Below are positions 15,706 to 23,736 of a stretch of DNA of 42,180 nt, in pieces (positions within the stretch are counted from its first letter, which is position 1; each line of letters opens with the position of its first letter). The notes under the pieces were generated by a model that made no database searches, was not told where the DNA came from, and saw only the letters and a list, made by a program, of their open reading frames with translations. The stretch lies in NCBI GenBank assembly GCA_900548535.1, contig URLG01000020.1:1-42180 (forward strand). The letters run 5' to 3'. Made by a program: the position numbers and the translations under genes. Source of the DNA: Candidatus Segatella intestinihominis (GTDB lineage: Bacteria > Bacteroidota > Bacteroidia > Bacteroidales > Bacteroidaceae).

Positions 15706-16975
15706 ATGCACTCTTCTGCATGTCCTTATCCACCATGGCGCATACGCAACTGTCTGACCATACATTCTCTGCCGTCTCCACCATATCGATGATGGTATAG
15801 ATAGGCAGGATAATGCCCATAATGCCGATAGGGGCGTTCATGCCCGACATTAGGGAAAGGGTCAGGAAATAGCAACCCATTGGGACACCGGCATTGCCCA
15901 CTGCTGACAGAACGGAGATGAAAAGCCAAAGTATCATGGTAGGTAATGACAACTGAATGCCTCCGTTCTGCATCAAGAATAGGGAGGTGACGAGGATGAA
16001 TGCTGCACAGCCATTCATGTTGATGGTGGTGCAGATTGGCAATACAAATCGAGAAACCTTGTTGGATACGCCCATCCTCGTTTCCGCCGTGTTCATGGTG
16101 ACAGGCAGGGTGGCTGCGGAACTCTTCGTGAAGAGGGCCATCAATACCGCTGGCATCATCTTGCTCAGGGTACGCACAGGATTGATGCCCCTTGCCAATA
16201 GGAACAGTGGCAAGACGATGAAGAACTGGATGACATTGCCACCCAAGATGATGGCAACATACTTGCCCAACGAATCCATCACGATTCCTGCGGAGAATTG
16301 TGCCGAAAGTTGGGCGGCGAAAGCCACGATACCTAAAGGCAATGCCCATATCAAACCTCTAATCAGCATGAAAAGCAAGTCTTGTAATCCCAACAGCCCC
16401 TTCACGACTACATCTTTCTTGTCGCTCTGTGGCATCTTAGCCAAGGCGATGCCCGCTGCGGCAGCCAAGAGCAAGATGGAGAGCACGTTACCCTCGGCAA
16501 ATGGTTTGATGATATTATTAGGTATGACACCCAAGATATGGTCATAATAGGAAGTTTGCTCCAGGTTTTGAGGCAGTTCGGATGTGCCACTCTGCACCAT
16601 GTCGGTAGGCAGATTGCCAGGAGCCACGATGTTGTAGAGCACCAGTCCTACGGCTGCTGCGGCTATCGTAGTGAGCAGGGTATAGACGATAGCATGGCGG
16701 AAAATCTTGCCCGTGTCAGCCTGGTTGCCCAATGAAGACAAGGTGGTTACTACCGCCAAGGCGATGGTAGGAACAGCTAAAAGTTGGAACAATCGGGTAT
16801 AGACTGTTGCCACAAAATTCATCATCCCATTCAGCACCTCGATGCCCAATGTGCCCAAGATAGCACCTAGTATCAGTGCGCCAATCCACAGAGCTAACTG
16901 CTTGTTCTGCTTGCTCTTACCTTGTTTCTTATCTTGTATTTCCATTGTTTTTTCCATTACCTTTTCCATTGTCAT
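15704..16975 (-). CDS. Dicarboxylate/amino acid:cation symporter (SDF family)
   Basis: 423 residues with the hydrophobic profile of GltP/DctA-type carriers. The serine-rich re-entrant loop is seen as KSSAATLPVTM, followed by the substrate and cation-binding stretch TTINMNGCAAFILV and, later, GNAGVPMGCYF. It should bring glutamate, aspartate, serine or a C4-dicarboxylate into the cell with Na+ or H+. The N-terminus has several possible starts (MTMEKVMEKTMEIQDKK); the first leaves a short 30-base leader after the -7 box at 17012-17019. Its 3' end runs into a remnant of an ATPase gene, and there is no clear terminator. Confidence 0.9.
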   Translation of the reverse strand: MTMEKVMEKTMEIQDKKQGKSKQNKQLALWIGALILGAILGTLGIEVLNGMMNFVATVYTRLFQLLAVPTIALAVVTTLSSLGNQADTGKIFRHAIVYTLLTTIAAAAVGLVLYNIVAPGNLPTDMVQSGTSELPQNLEQTSYYDHILGVIPNNIIKPFAEGNVLSILLLAAAAGIALAKMPQSDKKDVVVKGLLGLQDLLFMLIRGLIWALPLGIVAFAAQLSAQFSAGIVMDSLGKYVAIILGGNVIQFFIVLPLFLLARGINPVRTLSKMMPAVLMALFTKSSAATLPVTMNTAETRMGVSNKVSRFVLPICTTINMNGCAAFILVTSLFLMQNGGIQLSLPTMILWLFISVLSAVGNAGVPMGCYFLTLSLMSGMNAPIGIMGIILPIYTIIDMVETAENVWSDSCVCAMVDKDMQKSA

Positions 16976-17293
16976 ACTATTCTTTTATTGATGATATTTT
17001 ATTTGTGCCGACAAAGATACTTCTTTTCTCTGAGATAGGCAATCGCACAAATGTGGTATTTCTTATTATTAAAAGTTTTTCCAAAATAATTGCCGCTATT
17101 TCCGCTAAATGAATTAAGTTGCTGATTATTAATGCGATAATTGGCGATAATAAGCGTTTTTATTCTCGCTTATTACCTATTTTTACAGTGAACTGTCTAT
17201 TTCCCTTCAATAACCATAATATTTCCTAAAAGAAAACTGAATGTCGGGATAAATTCGTAACTTTGCCCCCTAATATATAATAAGGAGAGAAAT
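16976..17293. promoter_or_regulatory. Divergent promoter region between symporter and SLC13 genes
   Basis: This 318-base gap carries two -7 boxes: TATCTTTG on the minus strand (17012-17019) for the symporter and TAACTTTG on the + strand (17258-17265) for the leader ORF and permease. Between them is a perfect 9-bp stem, TAATAAGCG/CGCTTATTA (17148-17156, 17167-17175), and the short palindrome ACAGTGAACTGT near 17186. No gene is seen in it. Confidence 0.5.
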
Positions 17294-17383
17294 ATGAAAA
17301 AGATTACGATGTTATTGCTCTTGGCGGTGATGATGGTGCAGAGCCTCGCTGCCTGCAAGTATAAAAGTAACGCATTATGTTGA
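17294..17383 (+). CDS. 29-residue leader ORF with lipobox, overlapping the SLC13 gene
   Basis: An ATG at 17294, preceded by AAGGAGAG, opens a 29-residue frame: MKKITMLLLLAVMMVQSLAA, then CKYKSNALC. It has a basic start, a hydrophobic core and a lipobox-like SLAAC, so it reads as a minimal lipoprotein or the relic of one. Its stop (17381-17383) overlaps the permease ATG (17377), so the permease may be translated by coupling. It could be a real small protein, a regulatory leader, or a truncated lipoprotein gene. Confidence 0.45.
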   Translation: MKKITMLLLLAVMMVQSLAACKYKSNALC

Positions 17384-19281
17384 TAGGTACAATCATAATT
17401 CTAGTTCTCACCGCCGCTTTCTTTGTGGCGGGTAAGTTGCGCTCCGATTTGGTTGCGCTGTGTTCGTTGTTGGCTTTGCTCATCTTCCAGATTCTTACGC
17501 CAGAGGAGGCCCTGTCGGGATTCTCCAATTCGGTGGTCATCATGATGGTGGGGCTCTTCGTGGTGGGAGGTGCCATCGTGCAGACGGGACTTGCCAAGAT
17601 GATTAGCCGCAAGGTGATGAAACTGGCGGGTACGAGCGAACTGCGACTCTTCTTGCTGGTGATGCTGGTTACCGCCGTGATAGGTGCCTTTGTGAGCAAT
17701 ACGGGCACCGTGGCGCTGATGCTGCCCATCGTGGTGAGCATGGCGGTGAATGCGGGCAGCAGCCCCAGAAGACTGCTCATGCCGCTCGCCTTTGCCAGCA
17801 GCATGGGTGGCATGATGACCTTGATAGGTACGCCGCCCAACCTGATTATCCAGGATACGTTGGTGCAGGCTGGCTATCCGGCGCTCTCCTTCTTCTCCTT
17901 CCTGCCTGTGGGCTTGGTGTGCCTGGCGGTGGGCGTACTGGTGTTGCTTCCGATGAGCCGTTGGTTCTTGTCGCCTAAGAAGAGGGTGGACGAGCAGCAG
18001 GGGCAGGGCAAGACCCTGAAGCAACTGGTGAAGGAGTATGGACTCACCAACAACCTCTTCCGCTTGAAGGCGGTGGCTGGTAGCAAGGCAATAGGCAAGA
18101 GCGTGGTGCAGCTGGACGTGAACCGACAGTATGGCATCAACATCCTGGAGATTCGCCGTGACAATGGTTCGCAGCATCGCTTCCTGCGCACGGTGAGCCA
18201 GCAGGTGGCTTCGGCAGAGGCTCAGCTGGAGGCTGATGATGTGCTCTATGTTTCGGGCGGCATCGACCAGGTGCAGCAGTTGGCTGCCGACTTCGACTTC
18301 CAGATGATGGACACTCGATTCTTGGAGACAGGAAAGAATAACAAGGAACAAAATCATCAACAGAATTCGGAGGTGAAGATTTCCAATCCATCTCTTGATT
18401 TCTATGACATCGGCATCGCCGAAATCCTCTTGATGCCTTCCGCATCCATCGTGGGCAAGAAGGTGATGGAGGCAGGGTTGCGATCCAAATACAATGTCAA
18501 TGTCTTGGGCATCCGTCGCAAGAATGAATATCTCTTGCAAGACATCGGAAAGGAGAAACTGCACAGTGGCGACGTGATGCTGGTGCAGGGCGGCTGGAAG
18601 GACATCGCCCGACTGGAAAAGGAGGACACCGAATGGGTGGTGCTCGGTCAGCCACAGAAGCAGGCGGAGCAGGTAACCCTGGACTACAAGGCTCCGATGG
18701 CGGGCGCCATCATGCTGCTGATGGTGGTGCTGATGGTGTTCGACAGCATACCGGTGGCTCCTGTTACGGCGGTGATGATAGCCGGCGTGCTGATGGTGCT
18801 CACGGGTTGCTTCCGCAGTGTGGAGGCTGCCTACAAGACCATCAACTGGGAAACCATCGTGCTCTTTGCTGCCATGCTCCCGATGTCGCATGCGCTGGAG
18901 AAGACGGGCGCATCGGCTTGGCTCTCAGATGCCTTGGTGCAGACGATGGGTGGCAGCGGACCTATCCTGATGTTGGCGGGCGTGTACTTCACCACCTCGC
19001 TGATGACGATGTTTATCAGCAATACGGTTACGGCAGTACTGATGGCTCCGATAGCCCTGCACAGTGCCTTGCAGATAGGGGTAAGCCCAGTGCCTTATCT
19101 CTTTGCAGTAACGGTGGCTGCGAGCATGTGTTTTGCCTCGCCTTTCTCCACACCGCCTAATGCCCTGGTGATGCCAGCGGGCCAGTACACCTTCATGGAT
19201 TATATCAAGGTGGGATTGCCCCTGCAGATTATCATGGGACTGGTGATGATAGGCGTGCTGCCGCTGCTTTTCCCATTTTAA
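17377..19281 (+). CDS. SLC13-family permease with two RCK_C (TrkA-C) domains
   Basis: 634 residues. Two hydrophobic halves flank a cytoplasmic block. The transport motifs occur as SNTGTVALMLPIV in the first half and ISNTVTAVLMAPIA in the second, the paired 'SNT' pattern of the ion-transporter superfamily. The middle holds two TrkA-C-like domains, about residues 215-305 (AIGKSVVQLDVNRQYGINIL) and 345-425 (IVGKKVMEAGLRSKYNVNVL). Such proteins import anions such as sulfate or dicarboxylates, or export arsenite-like ions; the substrate is not clear. It overlaps the leader ORF by 7 bases. Confidence 0.9.
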   Translation: MLIGTIIILVLTAAFFVAGKLRSDLVALCSLLALLIFQILTPEEALSGFSNSVVIMMVGLFVVGGAIVQTGLAKMISRKVMKLAGTSELRLFLLVMLVTAVIGAFVSNTGTVALMLPIVVSMAVNAGSSPRRLLMPLAFASSMGGMMTLIGTPPNLIIQDTLVQAGYPALSFFSFLPVGLVCLAVGVLVLLPMSRWFLSPKKRVDEQQGQGKTLKQLVKEYGLTNNLFRLKAVAGSKAIGKSVVQLDVNRQYGINILEIRRDNGSQHRFLRTVSQQVASAEAQLEADDVLYVSGGIDQVQQLAADFDFQMMDTRFLETGKNNKEQNHQQNSEVKISNPSLDFYDIGIAEILLMPSASIVGKKVMEAGLRSKYNVNVLGIRRKNEYLLQDIGKEKLHSGDVMLVQGGWKDIARLEKEDTEWVVLGQPQKQAEQVTLDYKAPMAGAIMLLMVVLMVFDSIPVAPVTAVMIAGVLMVLTGCFRSVEAAYKTINWETIVLFAAMLPMSHALEKTGASAWLSDALVQTMGGSGPILMLAGVYFTTSLMTMFISNTVTAVLMAPIALHSALQIGVSPVPYLFAVTVAASMCFASPFSTPPNALVMPAGQYTFMDYIKVGLPLQIIMGLVMIGVLPLLFPF

Positions 19282-19283
19282 AA

Positions 19284-19315
19284 TTTGGTGGTTTGAGAAA
19301 AAAGGATTACTTTTG
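19284..19315 (+). promoter_or_regulatory. Promoter of the PAS-domain gene
   Basis: TTTG (19284-19287), a 20-base gap and TACTTTTG (19308-19315). It starts three bases after the SLC13 stop codon, so the PAS gene has its own promoter. Confidence 0.65.
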
Positions 19316-19362
19316 TGGTCGTTTTTCGAAAACCATCAAAATTAAAATAAAATAAACGCAAT

Positions 19363-19704
19363 ATGAAACAGACATTTGATTATTTGGAGCATGTGGCTTT
19401 TGCTGCTACGGTATATGACAAGGAGGGAGTGGTGCTCTACCAAAACGCCTTGTCGCTCAAGCGTGAGGGCAATGCCATCGGCAGAAACCTCTTCAATTGT
19501 CACAAGGAAAAGTCGAATGAGATAATCCGCCACATGTTGGAGACAGGCGAGGGCAATACCTATCAGATTATCCGCCATGGTCATCATCGCATGATACAGC
19601 AAACTCCTTGGTATGAGGAAGCAGGTGGCGAGGTGGCAGGACTTGTGGAAATCGTGCTCGACCTGCCTGATGATTATCCTACATTCGACAGAGACAAGAA
19701 ATAA
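19363..19704 (+). CDS. Small single PAS-domain protein
   Basis: 113 residues that make up one PAS fold: FAATVYDKEGVVLYQNALSL, then GRNLFNCHKEKSNEIIRHML and a final ...GLVEIVLDLPDD. There is no kinase, cyclase or DNA-binding domain, so it must act through a partner or simply bind a ligand. The N-C-H-K segment and H-G-H-H near residue 73-76 could contact a cofactor such as heme, but this is a guess. It has its own promoter and no obvious functional link with GreA downstream. Confidence 0.75.
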   Translation: MKQTFDYLEHVAFAATVYDKEGVVLYQNALSLKREGNAIGRNLFNCHKEKSNEIIRHMLETGEGNTYQIIRHGHHRMIQQTPWYEEAGGEVAGLVEIVLDLPDDYPTFDRDKK

Positions 19705-19741
19705 TAGATAATTAAGAATTAATAATTTAGAATTAAGAATT
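19702..19741. repeat. AT-rich AATTAAGAATT-type dispersed repeat
   Basis: The sequence consists of reiterated AATTAAGAATT and AATAATTTAGAATT units. Nearly the same unit occurs at 28091-28126 on this strand and in inverse orientation at about 41311-41340, each time directly after or between genes. Confidence 0.5.
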
Positions 19742-19780
19742 CTGCTGATGGAATTCTTTCAGGAAATATTAGAAGAAACT

Positions 19781-20245
19781 ATGGAATATATGTCACAAGA
19801 GGGCTACGATGAGCTCGTAGCCGAACTGGAACATTTGGAAAAGGTGGAATTGCCTGCCGTGCGTGATGCCATCGCCGAGGCTCGCGACAAGGGCGACTTG
19901 AGCGAGAACTTCGAGTATCATGCTGCCAAGCGAGAGCAGGGCCGCCTATTGGGCAGGATCAGTTTTAAGCGCAAGGTGCTGGAGAATGCGAGAGTCATCG
20001 ACAAGTCTCGTCTCAAGAGCGACACCGTGGGTCTGTTGAGCCAGGTGGAGATTACCAATCTCGCCAACAACTTCAAGATGACTTACACCATCGTGAGTCC
20101 TCACGAGTCTAACATCCATGAGGGCAAAATCTCCATCAAGTCGCCTATCGCCCAGGCTCTTCTCAACAAGAAGGCAGGCGATACCGTAGAGGTAAGAGTG
20201 CCAGCCGGCAAGCTGAACCTGCGCATCGAGAGCGTGAAATTGTAA
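19781..20245 (+). CDS. greA: Transcription elongation factor GreA
   Basis: 154 residues from the ATG at 19781; this start gives MEYMSQEGYDELVAELEHL, the usual beginning, and the normal length. An ATG 33 bases upstream would add 11 residues that do not belong to the family. The N-terminal coiled coil carries the acidic tip DKGDLSENFEYHAAK, whose acidic residues activate transcript cleavage by stalled RNA polymerase. The C-terminal FKBP-like domain ends AGKLNLRIESVKL, although the consensus 'GEV' turns are slightly altered. It rescues backtracked RNA polymerase. Confidence 0.95.
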   Translation: MEYMSQEGYDELVAELEHLEKVELPAVRDAIAEARDKGDLSENFEYHAAKREQGRLLGRISFKRKVLENARVIDKSRLKSDTVGLLSQVEITNLANNFKMTYTIVSPHESNIHEGKISIKSPIAQALLNKKAGDTVEVRVPAGKLNLRIESVKL

Positions 20246-20359
20246 AGGAAAGTATGAAAAGGGTAGGCTCCCATCATGGCTTTTTGATTGAGAATACGTA
20301 AAGAATGCTGCCTTTATAGGTTAAAATAGTCAAATGTTTGATAGAAAACAAGCAAAAAG

Positions 20360-20391
20360 TTGGTTTACTACCAAAATATTTACTATTTTTG
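20360..20391 (+). promoter_or_regulatory. Promoter of the threonine aldolase gene
   Basis: TTGG (20360-20363), a 20-base gap, then TATTTTTG (20384-20391), 38 bases before the start codon. Confidence 0.65.
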
Positions 20392-20429
20392 TAATAAAAA
20401 GAAGTATAAGAAAATAGTAAGAAGAAAAT

Positions 20430-21464
20430 ATGATTTCATTTGAAAGTGATTATAACAACGGTATGTTGCCTGAGATTTTAGAGAATCTCAGCAAGACGAA
20501 TGATGACAAGACATCGGGATATGGATTCGACCCATACAGCGAATCTGCCAAGAAAAAGATACGCAAGGCGATTGGTAATGAAGAGGCTGATGTGTTTTTC
20601 CTGATTGGTGGCACACAGACCAACACCACAGTCATCGACTCCCTCCTCTTGGGATGCGAAGGAGTTATTTGTGTGGAGACTGGGCATATTGAGGTGCATG
20701 AATCGGGAGCGGTGGAAGCCTTCGGACACAAAGTGCTGACCATCCCTTCTACTGACAGCAAGTTGAAGGCAGCAGACTTGGCTGATTACATGGAAACCTT
20801 CTTGGGCGACGAGACCCATCCTCACATGGTTCAGCCAGGCATGGTCTATATCTCCTTGCCTACTGAACTGGGCATGGTATATTCGAAAGAAGAACTTGCC
20901 GAGCTCTACTCTACTTGCCAGAAATATCAGTTGCGCCTCTTTATAGATGGTGCCCGACTGGGATATGGCTTGATGTCGGAGGCTTGCGAGTACGATCTCC
21001 CATACGTGGCAGAGCATTGCGATGTATTCTATATCGGTGGAACCAAGGTGGGTGCAATGTTTGGTGAAGCCGTCGTGTTCTCTGGGATGAAAGCCCCGAA
21101 GTATTTCTTTACCAATGTGAAGCGACATGGAGCCTTGCTGGCAAAGGGAAGAATGCTTGGCATTCAGTTTGACGCCCTCTTTACGGATGGCTTATATTTC
21201 AAGATTTCCAAGCATGCCATTGATATGGCTGCTGCTATTCGCAAGATATTTGCCAAGCACAACATACCATTGGCTTACGATTCGCCAACAAACCAACAGT
21301 TTGTCATCCTTTCGCCTGCTCTTTATCAGGCTCTCTCCAAGCTTGTTGCTTTCGAGATTTGGGAGAAGAAGAATGAGCAAGAGATAGTATGTCGATTCGT
21401 GACAAGTTGGGCTACTAAGGAGGAGGAACTGGAGGAATTGGACAAGGCCTTAGAGAAAATATGA
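20430..21464 (+). CDS. Low-specificity L-threonine aldolase family protein (PLP)
   Basis: 344 residues, a fold-type I PLP enzyme of the Beta_elim_lyase group. The cofactor lysine is K206 in YIGGTKVGAMFG, and the aspartate/arginine pair is D173 and R176 in FIDGARLGYG. GGTQTNTTVID near residue 60 forms part of the phosphate and PLP stacking site. It should split L-threonine or L-allo-threonine to glycine and acetaldehyde. The N-terminus FESDYNNGMLPEIL is that of the Bacteroidota 'aminotransferase class I/II / threonine aldolase' type. It has its own promoter and is followed by a convergent nitroreductase gene 32 bases away. Confidence 0.9.
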   Translation: MISFESDYNNGMLPEILENLSKTNDDKTSGYGFDPYSESAKKKIRKAIGNEEADVFFLIGGTQTNTTVIDSLLLGCEGVICVETGHIEVHESGAVEAFGHKVLTIPSTDSKLKAADLADYMETFLGDETHPHMVQPGMVYISLPTELGMVYSKEELAELYSTCQKYQLRLFIDGARLGYGLMSEACEYDLPYVAEHCDVFYIGGTKVGAMFGEAVVFSGMKAPKYFFTNVKRHGALLAKGRMLGIQFDALFTDGLYFKISKHAIDMAAAIRKIFAKHNIPLAYDSPTNQQFVILSPALYQALSKLVAFEIWEKKNEQEIVCRFVTSWATKEEELEELDKALEKI

Positions 21465-21496
21465 TGTCATTCGGTTGTTTTTCGTAAGTTGTTTGG

Positions 21497-22186
21497 TTAT
21501 TCTGCAAAGTCAAAATTATCTTTTCCAGCCCCTATCTCGAAGTGATATTTGGCGATGCCAAGGTCCATTTCTGTATAGCCAAACATCGAGTATTTGCGTT
21601 TGGCTGCTACCTTCGGTTTCTCGCCTTGCGCAGTTGCTTGGTATTCGAAGTAGAACTTCTGCTGGTTCATGGCTGTTGGGGCGAGGAGAGCTGCCTCTAC
21701 GCCATGGCGAAACCAGTCGGGAGTATTGGCTGAAACATTGCTTACTTGTTCTGCGCCCTTAATCTTATGGCTCCCACCTTGCGTCACACCATAACCAATG
21801 GCAATCACGCAATAGAGCTTTTCATCGTCTGCAACGGTAACAGCATCCGTCACCTTGCGATAGGTCATACCTACCCAACAGGTGTTGAGTCCCAAAGTCT
21901 GTGCCAGTAGCACAATTTTTTCTCCATAATAGCCAGCCAGTTCCTCAGTGCCCTTAGCCTTCTTTCCTACAACAGCCACGTAATTCTCTACTCCATGAAA
22001 TTTGCCATAAGAGAGAATGCCCTTGAAGGCACGTGGCTCATTGAGCACGAGCTGCATGTGAAGTCCCGACTCTTGGTTAGCCTCGTCTATTTGGGCAGCC
22101 AACATTTGCACTGCTTGCCCATCTATTGGCTTATGCTGATATTTGCGCACACTATGGCGTGCCTTGATTGCTTCTAATAATGTCAT
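21497..22186 (-). CDS. Nitroreductase-family flavoprotein
   Basis: 229 residues. The N-terminal ARHSVRKYQHKPID holds the R-x-S-x-R-x-Y FMN-binding pattern. NTCWVGMTYRKVTDAV and the late LLAPTAMNQQKFYFEY motif (flavin and dimer contacts) are typical. The enzyme would reduce nitroaromatics, quinones or other electron acceptors with NAD(P)H; the true substrate is unknown. It is shorter than the two-domain nitroreductase-ferredoxin fusions. The -7 box TATCTTTG is on the minus strand at 22264-22271. Confidence 0.88.
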   Translation of the reverse strand: MTLLEAIKARHSVRKYQHKPIDGQAVQMLAAQIDEANQESGLHMQLVLNEPRAFKGILSYGKFHGVENYVAVVGKKAKGTEELAGYYGEKIVLLAQTLGLNTCWVGMTYRKVTDAVTVADDEKLYCVIAIGYGVTQGGSHKIKGAEQVSNVSANTPDWFRHGVEAALLAPTAMNQQKFYFEYQATAQGEKPKVAAKRKYSMFGYTEMDLGIAKYHFEIGAGKDNFDFAE

Positions 22187-22263
22187 ACTTCTTCTTCTTA
22201 ATCTTGTATTGTTTTATTTAATAATGTCCTTTTTCATTTTGTATAGTAACAAGAATGATGTGG

Positions 22264-22271
22264 CAAAGATA
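22264..22271 (-). promoter_or_regulatory. -7 box of the nitroreductase gene
   Basis: TATCTTTG on the minus strand, 78 bases ahead of the start codon. No clear TTTG is found at the -33 position. Confidence 0.45.
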
Positions 22272-22520
22272 CGAATTTAATTTGAGAAACTCTCTTGTTT
22301 TATCTTTTTTAGTTTACGGCAAATCTGAAAGTTGCCTATTGGCTCTATCCTTTCATCTCCAAGACCTTCTTCCGCAAGCGTTATCTCAAGAATACCTTCA
22401 TCTCTCCTTATCTCTCGGAAGAGGGAAAAGGCTTGGCTTGCAACATCACGTTTTAGTATCTTGCAGAAATATAATGAGTTATGCAATGGTAGTTCTTTCT
22501 AATTCAAAGATATGTTACTT

Positions 22521-22660
22521 TTTGTGTAAAATAGTGATTGTCTTTGTGTAAAATAGTGATGAAATTTGCGTTCAAAGGTTTGGAATGTCTGTTCAAAGGC
22601 TTTGGATGTACATCCGAAAGCTTTGAATGTGCATCCAAAGCTTTTGAATGGAGAATCACA
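22521..22660. repeat. Cluster of short direct repeats in a gene-free gap
   Basis: TTTGTGTAAAATAGTGAT occurs twice with a 22-base period (22521-22538, 22543-22560). It is followed by about four degenerate ~21-base units built from TTCAAAGG(C)TTTGGATG and its near inverse CATCCAAAGCTTTTGAA. The gap from 22272 to 22841 contains no convincing gene. Unit sequences vary too much and are too short for a CRISPR array. Confidence 0.55.
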
Positions 22661-22841
22661 AAAGGTTCATGAATAATGATTTTTAATCTCTCAAGAAAAT
22701 TACCTTATATCTGTGCTAAGAATCATCCCATCAGTAAAAGTAATATAGCAAAGCGTAATTTATATAAGCGTTATGTGGAAAAATGGAAGTAATGATGTCA
22801 TTTTCATTTTCTTTTATACCTTATTATATATATAATCTATC

Positions 22842-23690
22842 TTAGCTCCTTGCTTTCCCTCGGAAACTATTTCTGACCAGTGCTGATTCGCAATTCTGGC
22901 AGAGGGCTTCGGTGGCAGTATGATGCTGGAATCCCTCTATCATGGCTTGCGCTCTTGGTGAGGAGAGAATCTCTTCGAGTGATTGATGGAAGAGATTGCC
23001 GAGGACGACATCACCGTTGTGGTCGAGGCAACAGGGGACCAGGCTTCCATCGGACAGAACTCCTATCTGCTTGAGCAATGCCTTGCAGAATACTTCTCGC
23101 TTGGCAGATGATGCATTTGCTGAAGGCCATTCGAACTTTCTGTCAAACTCTAAATAGAGATTGTCGCAGAGGCGGAATCCATCAGGGCGTTCCTTCCAAG
23201 GGCGTGGTACGTATTCAGCGATGTAATCCATCACCAGCTCATTCTCCTTGTCCATTCCTCCTTGGTTCCATAGTCTCAATACGACGCAAGTTCCCTTGGC
23301 TGCGGCTTGTGTGGCAAAATTCATCACCTCTTCCATATAGCTGGACAGCTCCCCTCTGGCATTGCTCTCGTGAGAATGGAGGGAGAGCTGTACCTTATGT
23401 GGCAGTGTATCGAGGAGATTCATGGCTCGATGCAACAATGTGCCATTGGAGGTGAGTACGGTCTTAAATCCCTTCTCCCTTGCCATGGTGATAAACTGGG
23501 GCAGGAGAGGGTGGAGCAGTGGCTCGCCCATCAAATGGAAATAGAGGAAGCATACCTTGCCCCGAACCTTGTCCGTGAGCAGGTCGAATTCCTCAGCCGA
23601 CAGCTGTCTCCTTTTCCTTTGATGCTTGGGGCAGAAGTGGCAGTCGAGGTTGCACGTATTCGTGATTTCTATGTAACAGCGATCTATCAT
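22842..23690 (-). CDS. Radical SAM/SPASM-domain protein
   Basis: 282 residues from the ATG at 23690, which gives MIDRCYIEITNTCNLDCHFC; nine more residues are possible from 23717. The radical SAM cluster motif is CNLDCHFC near the N-terminus, followed by LMGEPLLHP (the GGE-like SAM contact) and VLTSNGTLL. A short C-terminal SPASM/twitch region has CKALLKQIGVLSDGSLVPCC, then ALCQNCESA. The extra clusters suggest an oxidative modification of a peptide or protein, but no small peptide gene is seen near it. It is unrelated in sequence to the maturase at 1708-3219. It lies 46 bases after the GH3 gene start of the opposite... same strand block and could be read with the GH3 gene upstream. Confidence 0.8.
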   Translation of the reverse strand: MIDRCYIEITNTCNLDCHFCPKHQRKRRQLSAEEFDLLTDKVRGKVCFLYFHLMGEPLLHPLLPQFITMAREKGFKTVLTSNGTLLHRAMNLLDTLPHKVQLSLHSHESNARGELSSYMEEVMNFATQAAAKGTCVVLRLWNQGGMDKENELVMDYIAEYVPRPWKERPDGFRLCDNLYLEFDRKFEWPSANASSAKREVFCKALLKQIGVLSDGSLVPCCLDHNGDVVLGNLFHQSLEEILSSPRAQAMIEGFQHHTATEALCQNCESALVRNSFRGKARS

Positions 23691-23736
23691 TTTCTCTTCA
23701 ATGTTGCTAATCAACATGCAAAATTACGAATAATAT

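Noticed and set aside
17401..18891. Long minus-strand ORF (496 residues) under the SLC13 gene
   Set aside because: Rich in His, Gln and Arg and without any domain; it is a shadow of the GC-rich permease on the other strand.
22521..22660. CRISPR array
   Set aside because: Units are about 21-22 bases in total with no unique spacers, and there is no cas gene.
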